Source: Harmothoe impar
Taxonomy: Eukaryota > Annelida > Polychaeta > Phyllodocida > Polynoidae
Direction of reading: 5' to 3'
DNA length: 64,000 nucleotides
Assembly: GCA_947462335.1 (NCBI GenBank)
Contig: OX381708.1
Span: 43,031,377-43,095,376, forward strand
The position numbers were made by a program, and so were the translations under genes. The notes beneath the pieces were generated by a model. That model ran no database searches and was not told the origin of the DNA. It was given only the letters and a program-made list of their open reading frames with translations. Shown in pieces: positions 13,921 through 26,096 of the stretch (its first letter is position 1; the number at the start of each line of letters is the position of its first letter).

Positions 13921-14225
13921 GTTGAGTGTGTGAGTGGCCTCACAGATGACTCAGGGTAAGCTGAATCTGTAGCTTATCATGTACTTAGATATAGTACTCC
14001 CTTATAATCATTCTGGCATCAGAAATGAATTCCTTATTAAAAAGTACCCTGTAGTCATGTGTCATACATGTATGTTATTCCATTTCAGGCCAGCAGGTGG
14101 GTGTGGGTGAGCAGGTGGGTGTGGGAGAGCAGGTGGGAGTGGGTGTGCAGGTGGGTGTGAGCGCCAGTTGCAGGCTGCGGGCATGTACCACTTTCTGTTC
14201 CTATCAAAAAGCCAGTCGATCGGGA
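13921..14225 (-). repeat. Dispersed repeat, copy A, with internal CCCACACCCACCTGC minisatellite
   Basis: On the minus strand this matches 62895-63295 on the plus strand over almost its whole length, with indels. It runs from GATCGACTSGCTTTTTGATA, through a CGCAGCCTGCAACT word and four or five CCCACACCCACCTGCT units, to CTGAGTCATCTGTGAGGCCA. The other copy lies in EXT2 intron 2 in opposite orientation. Similar small open frames in both copies are just the translated minisatellite (His-Thr-His-Leu repeats), not genes. No autonomous partner is visible in the window. Confidence 0.85.
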
Positions 14226-15630
14226 CGCTCCTTTTATGCTGCCGGTGCAGTCCTCTCGTAGTCTCTTTAGAGAACTAAACAGCGAGCCGTGTTTGTACAT
14301 TAAAGCCCGGACCACACATACATAATTTGACTCGACCCAACGTGGTCCGACCTAGATACGACCCGACCCGACAGTTAGAAGAGTTTGATCATTTTTCGTT
14401 CCTCTCTTTGCATACTGATATTAAACCTTCACGTCTGTGAAGATGTCTGAAGGTTGTGGCAATAATGTTACGTACTATCTGCCCTGCATGTTTGGGGTGG
14501 GGGTTGGGGTGGTAATGAGTGTAGTATGACAGTTGTCCCCCTGTAACTAGGGTAGGTGCACAACAGTATGACTTTTGGGTTGTATTACGGTGCTTGAAAT
14601 GTGTTACCACAGGATATGCCCAGTTTTCGCCCAGTTTGGCGGTAGATCTTTGAAGTTAGATGGTATTTCAAGTAAGATAGAGGTAAAAGATGAGAGAAAT
14701 AGTACAATTTTGGCTCACAATATGATTTCTATCTTTGACAAAAAAAAGAATGCCTTGGAGTCTATGGTCGCCCGTTACCAAGGGTAGCTTGGTTTTAGTA
14801 CATTTCCATAGTACCAAAAGATAGAAAAAAATTGTTAAAGATCACAGCCGAACATAACATAGAAAGAGTGTTTGGAAATTTTTTCGAAAGAATCATTTGT
14901 CCCCCGATCTTGGCTTTCTGTCTCATTTGTCTCCTTTTGTCTATGTCCAATAGAAACTGAATGACAACGTTTTTCCCATGTCCCAAAAATGTCTTAAAAC
15001 TGAAAATTAGGCAGTGTATATTACTCTGGGTTAGTAACCCTTAGTCAATTATACATATGGCCTATACATCCCCACCCCATTGTCTGCATTTCTCACTTTT
15101 AGTCCAAAAGGCATTGCTCGGCTTAGGTGACACACTCGCCTGTTCTAAGGTCAATCAGAAAATCCATGACAATCTTTGAATTAACCAATGGCAGCCATCG
15201 TCTTTTTACACATGGTTTATGATGTATATAGAACACCGGTCTATATAGGTATTATATAACCTAGGAAATCACAAACAGATTTCGTGAGAGTTTGGATCTG
15301 CTCACAGATATAGCAGCTCGTTCTAGGCAGATTGATCCTTATGGTTCCGTTTCCCACTGATGCCCGACGCTAACCCGCAGTGTATGCAATATCCTTAAGA
15401 TGTGGATGTGTTTGTGCTACGCCACCTGTGGTATTACTATGAATGCATAGCTCTTTTTCTTGCTATAAGATTATACCTACCTGTAAATGTGTTTATCTAG
15501 GGGATATCAGGATCAGCACACTTACCTGCAAAGAGACAAAAGTAAACATTAGTTAAAGTTCGTATATTCAGAAATTACATTTCAAGGTTAAATTCAGTAG
15601 CATATAATTCAAACACTGTTAGGTTTGAGC
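14226..15630. other. Gene-free stretch; one possible MITE terminus
   Basis: TTAAAGCCCGGACCACAC near 14301 resembles the TTA plus GCCCGGNCCACAC-type terminus of several MITEs in this window, but no matching opposite end was seen. Otherwise there is no gene or repeat. Confidence 0.45.
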
Positions 15631-15848
15631 GCCCATGAGATGACTAGCTGGTTTGTTGGTACCATGAGTAGACCAGTATGTCTCAATCAGGGAGCCATTA
15701 ATCATGGGGCCAAACTTCCACAGGGCTAATGGATGTTCGGCCAATCGTCCTCAGGGCCAATCACTATGGGGCCTACTGTCCACAGGGCTCCTGATCCGTG
15801 TACTGGTCTACTCAAGGTACCAACAGACCAGCTAGTCATCTCATGGGC
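15631..15848. repeat. Foldback element with 48-bp near-perfect arms
   Basis: Arms at 15631-15678 and 15801-15848 are reverse complements at 46 of 48 positions, starting GCCCATGAGATGACTAGCTG. They are separated by a spacer of about 122 bp. The spacer repeats GGGCCAA and ACAGGGCT words. The near-identity of the arms points to a recent insertion or ongoing homogenisation. No protein is encoded. Confidence 0.9.
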
Positions 15849-15889
15849 ACTCTACCCTATACCGTTTCATACACCCCTCTTTTTCTCTT

Positions 15890-16125
15890 TGAGAGCCCGG
15901 GTATCTAGCAGGATCCGTACCCACAAACTCAGAACATTGAGCCCAACAGCTAACCGACTGCTCCACCGGGACTCATGCAATGATACTAAACAGCCAATAG
16001 TATATGTAGTGCTTCTGCCTTTTCTAGCTCAATGGGTAATGTTATTTAAAAACGTTGAGGGGTTCAAACCCAATTGGTCCCAATCCCAATAAGAACTACC
16101 CTGTATGCTAGCAGCAGGGCCAGAC
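15890..16125. mobile_element. tRNA-derived SINE remnants, two orientations
   Basis: On the minus strand about 15900-15972 reads like a tRNA-derived SINE head: a GTGGAGCAGTCGGTTAG A-box-like word, then GGGTACGGATCC in the B-box position. On the plus strand about 16020-16070 has TAGCTCAATGGGTA (A-box-like), then GGGGTTCAAACCC (B-box) at the usual spacing. Neither folds into an evident full tRNA, and flanks are diverged. These are most likely SINE fragments, not functional tRNA genes. Confidence 0.55.
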
Positions 16126-16147
16126 AGCCACCTGTGTTTCAGCCTGT

Positions 16148-16468
16148 TAACTAGAGCCTATGTTGGTGAGGGACTATCCCATTAGACAAAGCAAAGAGTG
16201 CTGTTTAGTTGTTGCTGCTGTTGTATAAATCGGGTGCTCCGCCCCCCGCACCCCCGTTTTCTTTTTTCTTTTTCTTTTTTTCCCTTGAAATATCAGAAAA
16301 GCCAACTAGCTAACTAGGGCCTATGTTGGTGAGGTATTGTACCATTAGGCAAAGTTAAGAGTGCTGTTTAGTTGGTGCTGCTGTTGCATAATTAGGGGGC
16401 TCCGCCCCCGCACCCCCGTTTTCTTTCTTTTTTTCTTTTCTTTTTTTTCTTGAAATATCTGAATAGCC
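16148..16468. repeat. Tandem duplication of an approximately 160-bp unit
   Basis: Unit 1 (16148-16310) and unit 2 (16311-16468) each contain, in order, a TAACTAGRGCCTATGTTGGT start, a GAGTGCTGTTTAGTTG word, a GCTCCGCCCCC hairpin-forming block, a pyrimidine-rich CTTTTCTTTT tract and TTGAAATATC. Similarity is high apart from small indels in the pyrimidine tract. There is no open frame of interest. It may be a doubled SINE 3' body or a local duplication. Confidence 0.85.
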
Positions 16469-19400
16469 AAAGAAGTAAAAGATGTGTATCAGGCATATCA
16501 AAATTTCTGCTCTACATGGGATCTGAACCCAGGGTCTGGAGGTCTAAACCAGAAGTACCATGTACTCAAGGAGTTTGACCCCAGAGGCCAGCTGTGAATG
16601 TTGGTTCATGGTTAGTTTATATATGGCTATGCTGTATCAGAATGAGGCTACACTCTTCAAGCATGTGCTCTGATCATTGGATTTCTATGAGAACACACAG
16701 AGGATATGTTTGATGATCATATAACCTCCTAGGAGGGTTATACAGGATATCCTCCTAGGCCACATGTGTGGAAAAAGGGCTGTAATCAGGCTATTTTACA
16801 TAATCAATCTATGAAAGCGGGCTGTATGTCGGATATACTCCTGGTGTCTCAAGTCAAAATCATTGGCCTTGGCTTATATCAATGATATTGCCTCTCGACC
16901 CCCAGGAGTATATTCAGTACATATTCAGGGAATGAATGATAGACAATCAGATCCATGGCTCGTGAGAGTTAAATCAGATCAGGTGCGCCACAGTGTCTGG
17001 CTATAAGTCTGCAGCCACAGTGTATTCTAATCAGTGTAAATCATCAGGCTTAATTTGACAATCGCATAAGAAACAAGATCATGTAGGTTAATGCGTGGAA
17101 ATGGCATAGAAAGCGTGGTATTTGTAAATATCCTGGCTTAGGAAAAGAAAGTGTTTTCAGGCAACATGGTGCATTGCCGGAGAGTGACAGTGGCTAGGAC
17201 AGCCTTTGTATATAACGTTGAATTACTACTTTCTGCCTTCCAGATGTAGAAGGGACCCTTCCCATAGGTATTCTTGCAAGTACAGTATACTGAGTGTGTT
17301 ACTGTGTTTTATGGGGTGGGATAGGGGTGGGGACAACCGCGTAACTTATATCCATATGTTATAATCCTGTAGAAATGGAGAGAAATGCAAGGGTCGGCTT
17401 TATTTCGTAGCTAGGGTCAGGTTCCCTGAGACTCGCATTCTTTTAGCCTTATGAAGATTTCCCTCTGTGTATAAAGGCTCCTACTAATGTCCTTTCATTC
17501 ATATCGACCCTTGTATAAATCCAAAAGCTAAGGCTATAATTTGAGAGCTTTAGTTCCCTTTCACATACTATGCATCCCGTGATTGCAGCTTTTCAGGAAT
17601 CACCACGTCCTTTTTGCATTATCAGCTAGTGACACATCGACGCTTAGAAATGTCTTTGCCTTTGTCCCAAGGTCTCAGCCACACAAAGATGGCCCTGAGC
17701 TCAAAGGCTACATGTTTAAAAGTGGGTCCAGTGTGCGCCCAATACCAGCATCTAAATGCAATCATGGCCTAATTGAATGGGATTACAAAGTTCAATAAAA
17801 ACACACGCGTGTTTGAGGTAGATAATGGAAAGACCTGCCTCCGCCAGTTAAACCCCTGCCTTTTTTAAGCAACATGAGTCACCTATCCCCCTTCCCATTC
17901 CTCCCTAGAGCATCCCAATGTGGCTTCTCCCCAGCCGACTATAGTACACCAAGGATCTGCTGTAGAAATTGTCTTCCAGTCAAACCATCTTCATCCTAGC
18001 GCCGATGATCTATGGCCTGGTGTATACCTTTGATACACCCACTGTGGTGACTGTTCAAAAGTTGAAAGTTATAATGTTAGTAATTATCATGTTTATCCAT
18101 GTCATTTTTAACCTCGAGGGAATTTCCTTTATTTCCTTTAAGTGCCTGAAACACAACTATACCATTAGTAGGGTGATACCATAGAGCAGTTTTACTCATC
18201 TTGTGGTCGGACACAATCTGTGAATCTGCAAACCTGGACACACTTTTTAAAAACTATATGAAAACGATCATAAGACTAAAGGGTATTTTCACAGCAGAAG
18301 CTAAATGGGTATAGAGTTATTGCTAGAGAGGCTCAAAGCAAACAACACAAAAAGGAAAAGACTGCTGGAAAATCGCGGATGACCATGCGAGACGGTGAGA
18401 GTTGGTCCGTGAATTATATAGGGATCGCTGGACAGCAAATGTCTTTTCCACTGCTCCAGTCCTGCCACGGACCATGCAACAAGGGCTAGGCCCTGAAAAT
18501 AGCAGTACCATATTGAATGAAATGACCTCACTTCCATGGGGATCTTGATTTTACTACATATGATGTACATTAGCTGCGTTAGATCCTATGACCTCTCCGT
18601 TTGGTACAGACAAGAATAGTAGTACCTTCTTGGTAAAAAGCCATCCAACACAGTAAATAGTGAAACCAAAAATATGTATTTTTATATTGTAAACCATAAC
18701 AGTATATTCTACTGCAAATGTACACTAAAACCGTTTAGTATACAATATACTGTAAAACTACAGTCCTGCTCAGCTACTACTCAGCTATTGCTCAGCTACA
18801 TGAACTTCTAACAGTGAGGATGCCACCGTAAACCCACTAGATGTATATCTCCCGGCAGTAGTTGCTAGTGCTAATCTTGGAGGAAGGACACCATTGTAGA
18901 CTCTACATGCTGCATCTGTTCCTGGATGGGGTATAGGTCTGTTGGCCAGCTCCCGACTGCCCAGTTTGTGAACGTGAAAAGACCACATGTGTGGCGGCCG
19001 TAGGGAAAAGGTCAGCACTGCCCGATCACTTCATTAATGTTATTGACGGCTCCTTCTTGGAACAAAAAAAGGTTGCTAATTCTATTTCACAACATGAGAG
19101 CACTTCAGACCAGGGGGGATAGAGAGGCCAGTTGCCTCAGTACTGAAATAGGGTGGTAGGTACTACTCGCAAATGTCTGAAGAAATGCGATTTTACTTCG
19201 AAATCCACTCATATTATTGCCATTCCACAGCGGTTTAAGATACAAGGTTACCGGGGTTTGGAGTCTGACTCTGAGTTGTACATGCCAAGGAGAAAGGTGA
19301 ACTATAAGATAAATGCTTGAAATAAGCTGGAGCCTCAAATGGCCCCTGTTTTTAGCAATTAAACCTATATAATTTTACACAAAATCGTAACCTTGCATGG

Positions 19401-22116
19401 TACATGTATTAATGGTGTAAATTTGTTATAAAGCCATGAATATTATGATACACGAGCGCTAGTAGTGAATTGACGGAAGAATCCATTCACATGCATTAGC
19501 ATGGACAGTATTCAAGCCACAATGTCCAACAATTTTGAAGCCATCGTTGAAGCCACATTGCCAGTTTGAAATGGTTTCATCCTTTCTTGAACAAAAGGCG
19601 ACCCCTCCCCTCACCTACCCTTCTTTTTATACATGAATATCATACCACCAAATAAACATAAGCTGGGGGAGTGGGAAGAGATTCTAAGATGATCAATTAC
19701 GTTTATAGTATGTATGACACTTTTGGGCATGACAAAAATTGTGTAAAATCACTCATATGTTTCAAAGTCACAGAGACGTTAGAGTTGGTAACATTTTCAG
19801 CAGTGGTATCAATATGATATGGCCCCTCTCCCCCTTATGTGGCTGTTTTGTGATTTAAGAGACCCTATAAGTGGTTATTTCCTGACCATTCTCCCCATGG
19901 CTCGATACAAAGAGCCGGTCCGACACCATCTATCCCACCTCACCCATTATTGCCAACAGATACATTTTCACACCAGGCCTAGAACAAAAGGGTGTTTCAT
20001 GTCACAGACTTTGCTCACAATAAACAGCAGATCTCAATGGGTTTATTTCAATACGGAAGGCTCTTTGTATTTTTAGATTGATATGAATATATCGGGGTGC
20101 AGAGGGGGATTCCTTGTTTCTTTTTTATATCCTTTATTCGTCTACCTTGGATTTTCTGACCATGGTGCCTGAACCACAACTTGCAAGCTATACACAGTCA
20201 TAAATCAACAGGTAACACACACTGTCCATATTGATTCTGGTCACTATTTATCACGAAGGGCGCCTACCAGCAACAGCTAGAAAAGCTTTTATACCATACC
20301 TGTGCAAAAAGGGGAATGTTTATCATGGACAATAAACATTGTGAAAACTGTGACGATAAAACCAAAGTATGGTTCTATACAACCTGGTGCATGCAGATAA
20401 AGGGCCTATAAAAAGATAGCTTAATGTGGCGGGGTGACAGATCAGGCGTGTTAGATGAAAAACTACAAATGGATACCTTGGTTAACTACAAACCACACGA
20501 ATTGAGGAATGAGACTGCATGGTAGTCCTTAGGGCATGCCGTTATGATAAATTGAATTACAGTTTTTGCTTATTCCCCATCTGAATTATTTGTAAAAAGT
20601 AAGGTCTAAAAAGTTCGAAGAGCACATTTTCTCCCACACTTCTATCCGTAGTATAGAATAGAAAACAGCTGGACCTGGTTGTAAAGTAAGGCGACATTAT
20701 GTATCATGTATGGATGATTAAATCATCCACTATTCCGATTTTACTCACTCTAAATCCCCTGAATAATTCAACTTGTGTTCTCTGATGTTAGAACACTGTT
20801 TTACGATAGAGAAGTTCAAATACTGGTCTAATCTTGGATATACTGCTTCAGGCTTCAGCATACAAGTAACCATACATGGAATGTATGGTTGTGTTTCCTA
20901 TTTTTGACCTATTGTCATAAATACAGGTAATAGATAAGCACATGAAGGAGTAGAAAAGCTCTATCGTGAGCCTGCCATACTGGGAATGGGCGTACAGGAA
21001 TCGTAAAAGGTGACATAACCCTGAGGGGTGTTATGGCTGGCTGCAGCTGTGTTGGCAGCTGATGGTCGTATGGTCACGGGTTAGGCCCTCACGATTAATA
21101 AGCGTGGTTCGCCAACTGATCTCTCCTGAGTGAGTCACATCTGAGATTTATGTCGTTTGTTTGGACCTGTCTATGAAACCAGACATAAAGGGCCATAAAG
21201 AGAAACACTTGCTATTCTTCGAAAACCGTAAGAAATGTGGCCAGCCGCAGTTTTCTCCCTCTCCGATTTCATCCTATATAGATGTGAACAAGACTTTATT
21301 AAAGGGCAGCATTAAAAATGTCCGCGTTTCATTAATTCTATCACAAAAAATAAAGTGAAACAATCGGTAATACAGTGATACCATGCCAGAAATATGAATA
21401 TGTATTTTATTCACGATCCAATCGGCTTAATCCCGTAGCAGCTTCCCTACTGTTCTATGGTGAGTAAATAGAATGTGGGTGATCTATTCTGCCTTGGTCC
21501 GACCATATCTCATGGCATTATTTGGTCATTTAGCAGAAGATATGAGAAAGCAATCCCCAGCCAACAGCATGCTAAACAATGGCATCCTTAGTTAATATGA
21601 TGATAACAACATAAGATATGGCTGTAGAAACCTCACCCCCAAGCCTGGAAGCATGGAGTGGTGGCTCATTTCCACCCTATATAGCGTAGAGACCCAACCA
21701 CCCAAAGCCTCTGCCTGCAGAGGTGCAAGAATCTGCATTATCATCACCGGAAATGACGTATGTGGTCACGTGCCGAGCCTGGCAACTATAGCTTGCAGGA
21801 GCTGCGTTCACACGCGGCTTGAGCGGAGGACTGTAAACCCCCTCAGGCTATCTGTACCGCCCAAGGGGTCTTTATGTACAACCCATGTTCAAGGACAGAG
21901 CCCCCTGGTAGAATATAACTGTGGTTCAAGAAGAACAATTCTGACTTAGAAGGAACTATTGCTCTCCTCTCACAATATAAATAATGTGTGTCGGGGGGAA
22001 AGCGATATTGAAATAAGTATTAATCTATAAAGAAAGTCTAAAGAGAATGCTAGATTATCTCTTATATACTCCTGGTGATCTTGCTGCACAGTATGCAGGG
22101 TTAGGGTTCTGTAGCT
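16469..22116. other. Gene-free stretch, nothing convincing
   Basis: No gene or RNA was recognised. A minus-strand B-box-like GGGTTCAGATCCC near 16518 suggests a further SINE scrap. Near 18770-18800 there is a short run of CTCAGCTACT-like words. Long AT-rich parts show nothing else. Confidence 0.45.
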
Positions 22117-22279
22117 AGGGTGGATCCAGACTTTAGGGTATGGGGGCCAAGGGTTCCCCTGTCCCTTTTTAGCGGGTGGGATGGCGAGAAAATAAAAATC
22201 CTAATGATATTTCAATTCTTTTTTTTAGTACACTGGTGTCGAGTATACACTTTTTTCTCCTGGTCCTGGATCCGCCCCT
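22117..22279. mobile_element. Probable MITE with AGGGNNGGATCCAG termini
   Basis: AGGGTGGATCCAG at 22117-22129 is mirrored by CTGGATCCGCCCCT at 22266-22279. GGATCCAG-type termini resemble those of the element at 7472-7600 (GTGGCGGAT), suggesting a related family. No clear target duplication is visible and there is no coding content. Confidence 0.5.
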
Positions 22280-25200
22280 GGACGGTGTGATAACTTTGAG
22301 GGTTTCCGGTGGCAGTGTGGCGAAGGGGGAGGCTGGAGGAGGGAGGGACGCCCCCCCCCCCCACCACCACCACCACCCACCCAGCCCCTCCTGTGTCTAC
22401 ACAGCTCTACATGGACACCAACCACGGCGGTCTGCATTTGTTCCAGGGGAGATGACAAATACAGGCCTTGCCCAACGAGTCATATTTACCGCCGGCCGAG
22501 CTGCTCCGAGCTGCTCCCCTTTTGGTGGGCTGCTTGCTCATGGCCGAGTCAACACGCGCCGACACAAACGAAAACAGGGGCCGACACAGGGACGGGGGAG
22601 GCGCGCCTGATTGTAGCATCAATAGGTAAAGCCGCATCCACACAGACAAATAGGCCCCAGTAGCCTCCACTATGTGGACTACGGTCTGTCCCTAGGTGGC
22701 AGAAACAAAGGCTTTTCCTTTTTCAACGTCACATGACGTAATATGACACAACTGAGGCTGGAAAAAAAGGAGAGCATGATGAAAAATTCTGAAATCACGC
22801 AAAGTTGCCACCCATGGCCACCTTAACACTTTTATGGGTGCTTAAGAATTTGCGTGTAAAAGTACTTTGATTTGCAGGTGAAAATTGCAGCGATAAAAGA
22901 GTGCGCCGTAATTAGAATCGTGCCCATTTTATCTGCCTTTTTGTAAGTTCCAGAGGAGAGGGGGGTTATAATGCAATGGAGCCAAGTCTGTTTGGCAGCA
23001 ATATACGAATTAGCAACCTCGGTCTTTATAATAAATCATTACAAATGGCAATGTGCCTTGGCACTAGCAAAATAAATTGTATAACATGCAGGTATTATTT
23101 AACGTGTACTTCATTTAATTATGATCTATATACTTAGATATATACCTTTGATCACAAAACTATGATCAGTAGAAAGTTGGGAATGCTTCGCATCAATATA
23201 AATCAATCAATAAGTGGAAACTGTGTACAATTCTCAGAGAAGTTGGTAATTGTTGTGAGAAGTACATTAAATGCGACACCATTGCGTTGGATCTGCATTT
23301 ATCCCACCTTGAGCAATTAATGAAAGACTCCCGGGAACAGAGTAGAATCCACACCAATACCATTAGAACTCACTAAGGAAGTGCTCCATTTGTGCCGCGT
23401 TGGCACAGCTTTAAGCCTGTAAAGCCACGTTTCAGGGGTGAAGAATTCCAATCACTGGCAATGGGGTAAGAACTAATAGCTTTGATATGGGAGATGGGAG
23501 CGCTGCAAACTCCAGTGTGGGAACGGCTGCACCTGAGTGAGAACTGAAGGGCCTGCTGCTGCCTTTCAAGCCGCGCCGACGGGGGAGCATTAGGTACAGT
23601 AAAACTGCCAGCCATGTCACAAAGGACGTGTCACAAACTGGTTAGATGCTAATAAATGACACTTGGGTGCTGCTATCTATTTTGTATATGGCTGGTAGAT
23701 GTGTGTATTATCTGATAGCGGTATCTAACTGATAACAGGCTGGAGTGTTGGGTGTACTCACAACTTCGGCACTATGTTTTCAAGATCACTTCACGAAAGG
23801 AATGTTGAACTAAGGTCTATACAGATATTTAATTACATTTATCCTGATTAGTGGTGCAGGTCTACAGATAATTATGATCTTTATTTATTCAATGTAGGTA
23901 CCCATTTGGCTAATGCCTTTACTTTGTATACCTGTGTTTCACCTAAAATGTGCTTGCACATGGGTCACTCGTCACTCTTTATGCATACGCCCTCCCCCTT
24001 GTCACTGCGTCGAAATTTACCCATATTCGGGCACTCAAATAACAAACATTTCAATTTGTGGACATTTGAGGTGAAACAGCCTCCTGGTATGAAGATGTGA
24101 AAGGATTAAATATGATGGCTATGTGTACAAATCGTCTAACATTATTAACCGTGCTCAGGGGATGTTATCACTTGCTATGTTAATCAGATGATTAACCACC
24201 AAATTTTGGGGAGTATGTACCATTGGCACCGAAATGTATGGATGGAGTAATGGCAATGATCATCTATGTTCTTATTGCAAAGGACATTATATAAAAAATG
24301 TGAAAACTATTCACTATGAGCTTCATATTGCAATATATAACCGAGTTCACAAAGACCTCCATAGGTTATTGCGCTTCCAGTAATGTATAGGCCCGCATAT
24401 ATGTCGTCACAATAGTTGGTTTTCATATTCACTGAATACATTCAGTTTCCATTACCATAAATCATGAGCAGACTACTTCACTTCATGTATCAACAGCGCA
24501 TCCCATTGTCATTTTGAAATATGCACATTTCTATGCAATAAAGGTAGCTGGGTCCCGGTGAGCACTCTGTCACTGCCACCACTTCACGACATCAAAGGCA
24601 ACAACAGGAACTAGAAACAATTAATATTCCCCAGCGACCAACACTGTACACTGAAGTGTCACTCCCTTCACATATATATTCAAATACCAGGATGTTGCTA
24701 TTGTTGCAGGTAACTATGGAAACCAATATGGCAGCAGCCGCCACCCCTCCGCCTTTCCCCAAAGTGGTGTGTCTATGCTCGTTGAGTAAATTACTATTAA
24801 CAACATATACATAAATGATGTATGGCATATAGGGACGTCATATTGCATCACCAGCCAGAGGCAGCCAATGTGATCCTGTCACTATGGTACTTCACAAGGA
24901 CACTGCTCAATGTCACACCTGAACTTCACATGGCTATATCTGGAACAGACAATGGTGGGTTTAGGACGACTGCCAGTTAACTGTGAAGGTGACAACTATA
25001 TTTAGAAATGGTTTCAAGGACAGTTGGGTTTAGTGTATATATATCTAAAGGGGTGCATATACATGTAGTCCGAAAATGGGAATGACTGTTGGCGGGATTT
25101 ATTCGATCCATTTAGTGCTTGTGGATTTCCCATGATATATGGCAAACTCACTGCCACTTGAATATAGTCCATTGTATACGACCACATTCTTTTCACCACC

Positions 25201-25392
25201 TATTCTTGTACTTCATCATCCTCGACCGTTGTATTCTTGGAGATGCAGATCCAAGGTGAAAGATTCGGCGTGTGATTAACATCACAAAAGGCTCAGGGTT
25301 TTGGAACTTGTCTGATTCAGTTCTATGCTAATTTATTGGCTCAGTACACGCATGTACAATTAACAGATGAAATTAAAAAGAAGATTCCATTT
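22280..25392. other. Gene-free stretch; GC-rich patch at about 22290-22610
   Basis: A GC-rich patch with a run of C and CCACCA words lies at 22350-22385. It gives overlapping open frames on both strands with no domain signature. The rest is AT-rich and featureless to me. Confidence 0.45.
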
Positions 25393-25560
25393 GAAGCCCT
25401 ATGCCATCCTTAAAGGGTTATGGCCTACGAGTCATGAATGCATTACTGTCAAGTTGAAGCACTATGCGACTATAAAGGGGCATTGTCTAGGACAATGAAT
25501 GCATCACTACACAGTTGAAGCACTATGTCATCTTTAAAGAGCCATTGTCTATCTATTACG
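25393..25560. repeat. Three tandem units of about 61-63 bp related to a piggyBac-like MITE end
   Basis: Units begin at about 25393, 25456 and 25517. Each starts GAAGCMCTATG, is followed by a CCTTAAAGGGTTA-like word, and (in the first two) by CAATGAATGCATCACTAC-like sequence. The words match the right end of the TTAA-flanked element at 29231-29481, so this looks like a multiplied MITE terminus. No gene is inside. Confidence 0.7.
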
Positions 25561-26065
25561 TAACCACGACAGAGTGGCTGGTGGCCTCTGAAATTCGGGC
25601 ATAGCCTGACTTTCAGAATTAGGCGCATGGTTTTGACGACAGTGACGCTCGCATTTCTGTGTGTGATAAACACTGTCAACGCGTTTCGTTTTATGTGTTA
25701 ATTGGAGTAGTACAGAAGCCCACATTTTCAAGGAGCATTTCAAGGTGTCGGATTAACAACATCAGAAAATAGTGATCTATAAAATAATTGGCATGGTTAC
25801 ATCCTCCTCGCATACTTCATGAGGAATCAAACACGAAAGTATAACCCTGGACATTCAGATTCGTTGCAGAATCCAGACATTTTCAGGGCAGAAAGGCTCA
25901 TTTCCTCAAAACTAATTGTGCTAGGCTGGAGGACATTGACATCACATCATTGTGATGGGTGATGTGACATTTGGGGAACAACTGACCTCATTAAGGTGCG
26001 TCTTTGCTGCCCTGGAGGACACTTCTAACCTCTCAAGTAACACCTGCTCCACTGTACGCAATGTT

Positions 26066-26096
<31 letters not shown>

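Noticed and set aside
14085..14315. 76-residue frame similar to one at 62811-63035
   Set aside because: The similarity is real but results from a shared DNA repeat with a minisatellite core, not from a conserved protein.
15900..16075. Possible tRNA genes
   Set aside because: A- and B-box-like words are present but no complete cloverleaf with paired acceptor stem could be traced; SINE remnants are more likely.
22176..22670. Open frames with poly-Pro/His or poly-Gly tracts
   Set aside because: Driven by C/CCA simple sequence and found on both strands; no domain.
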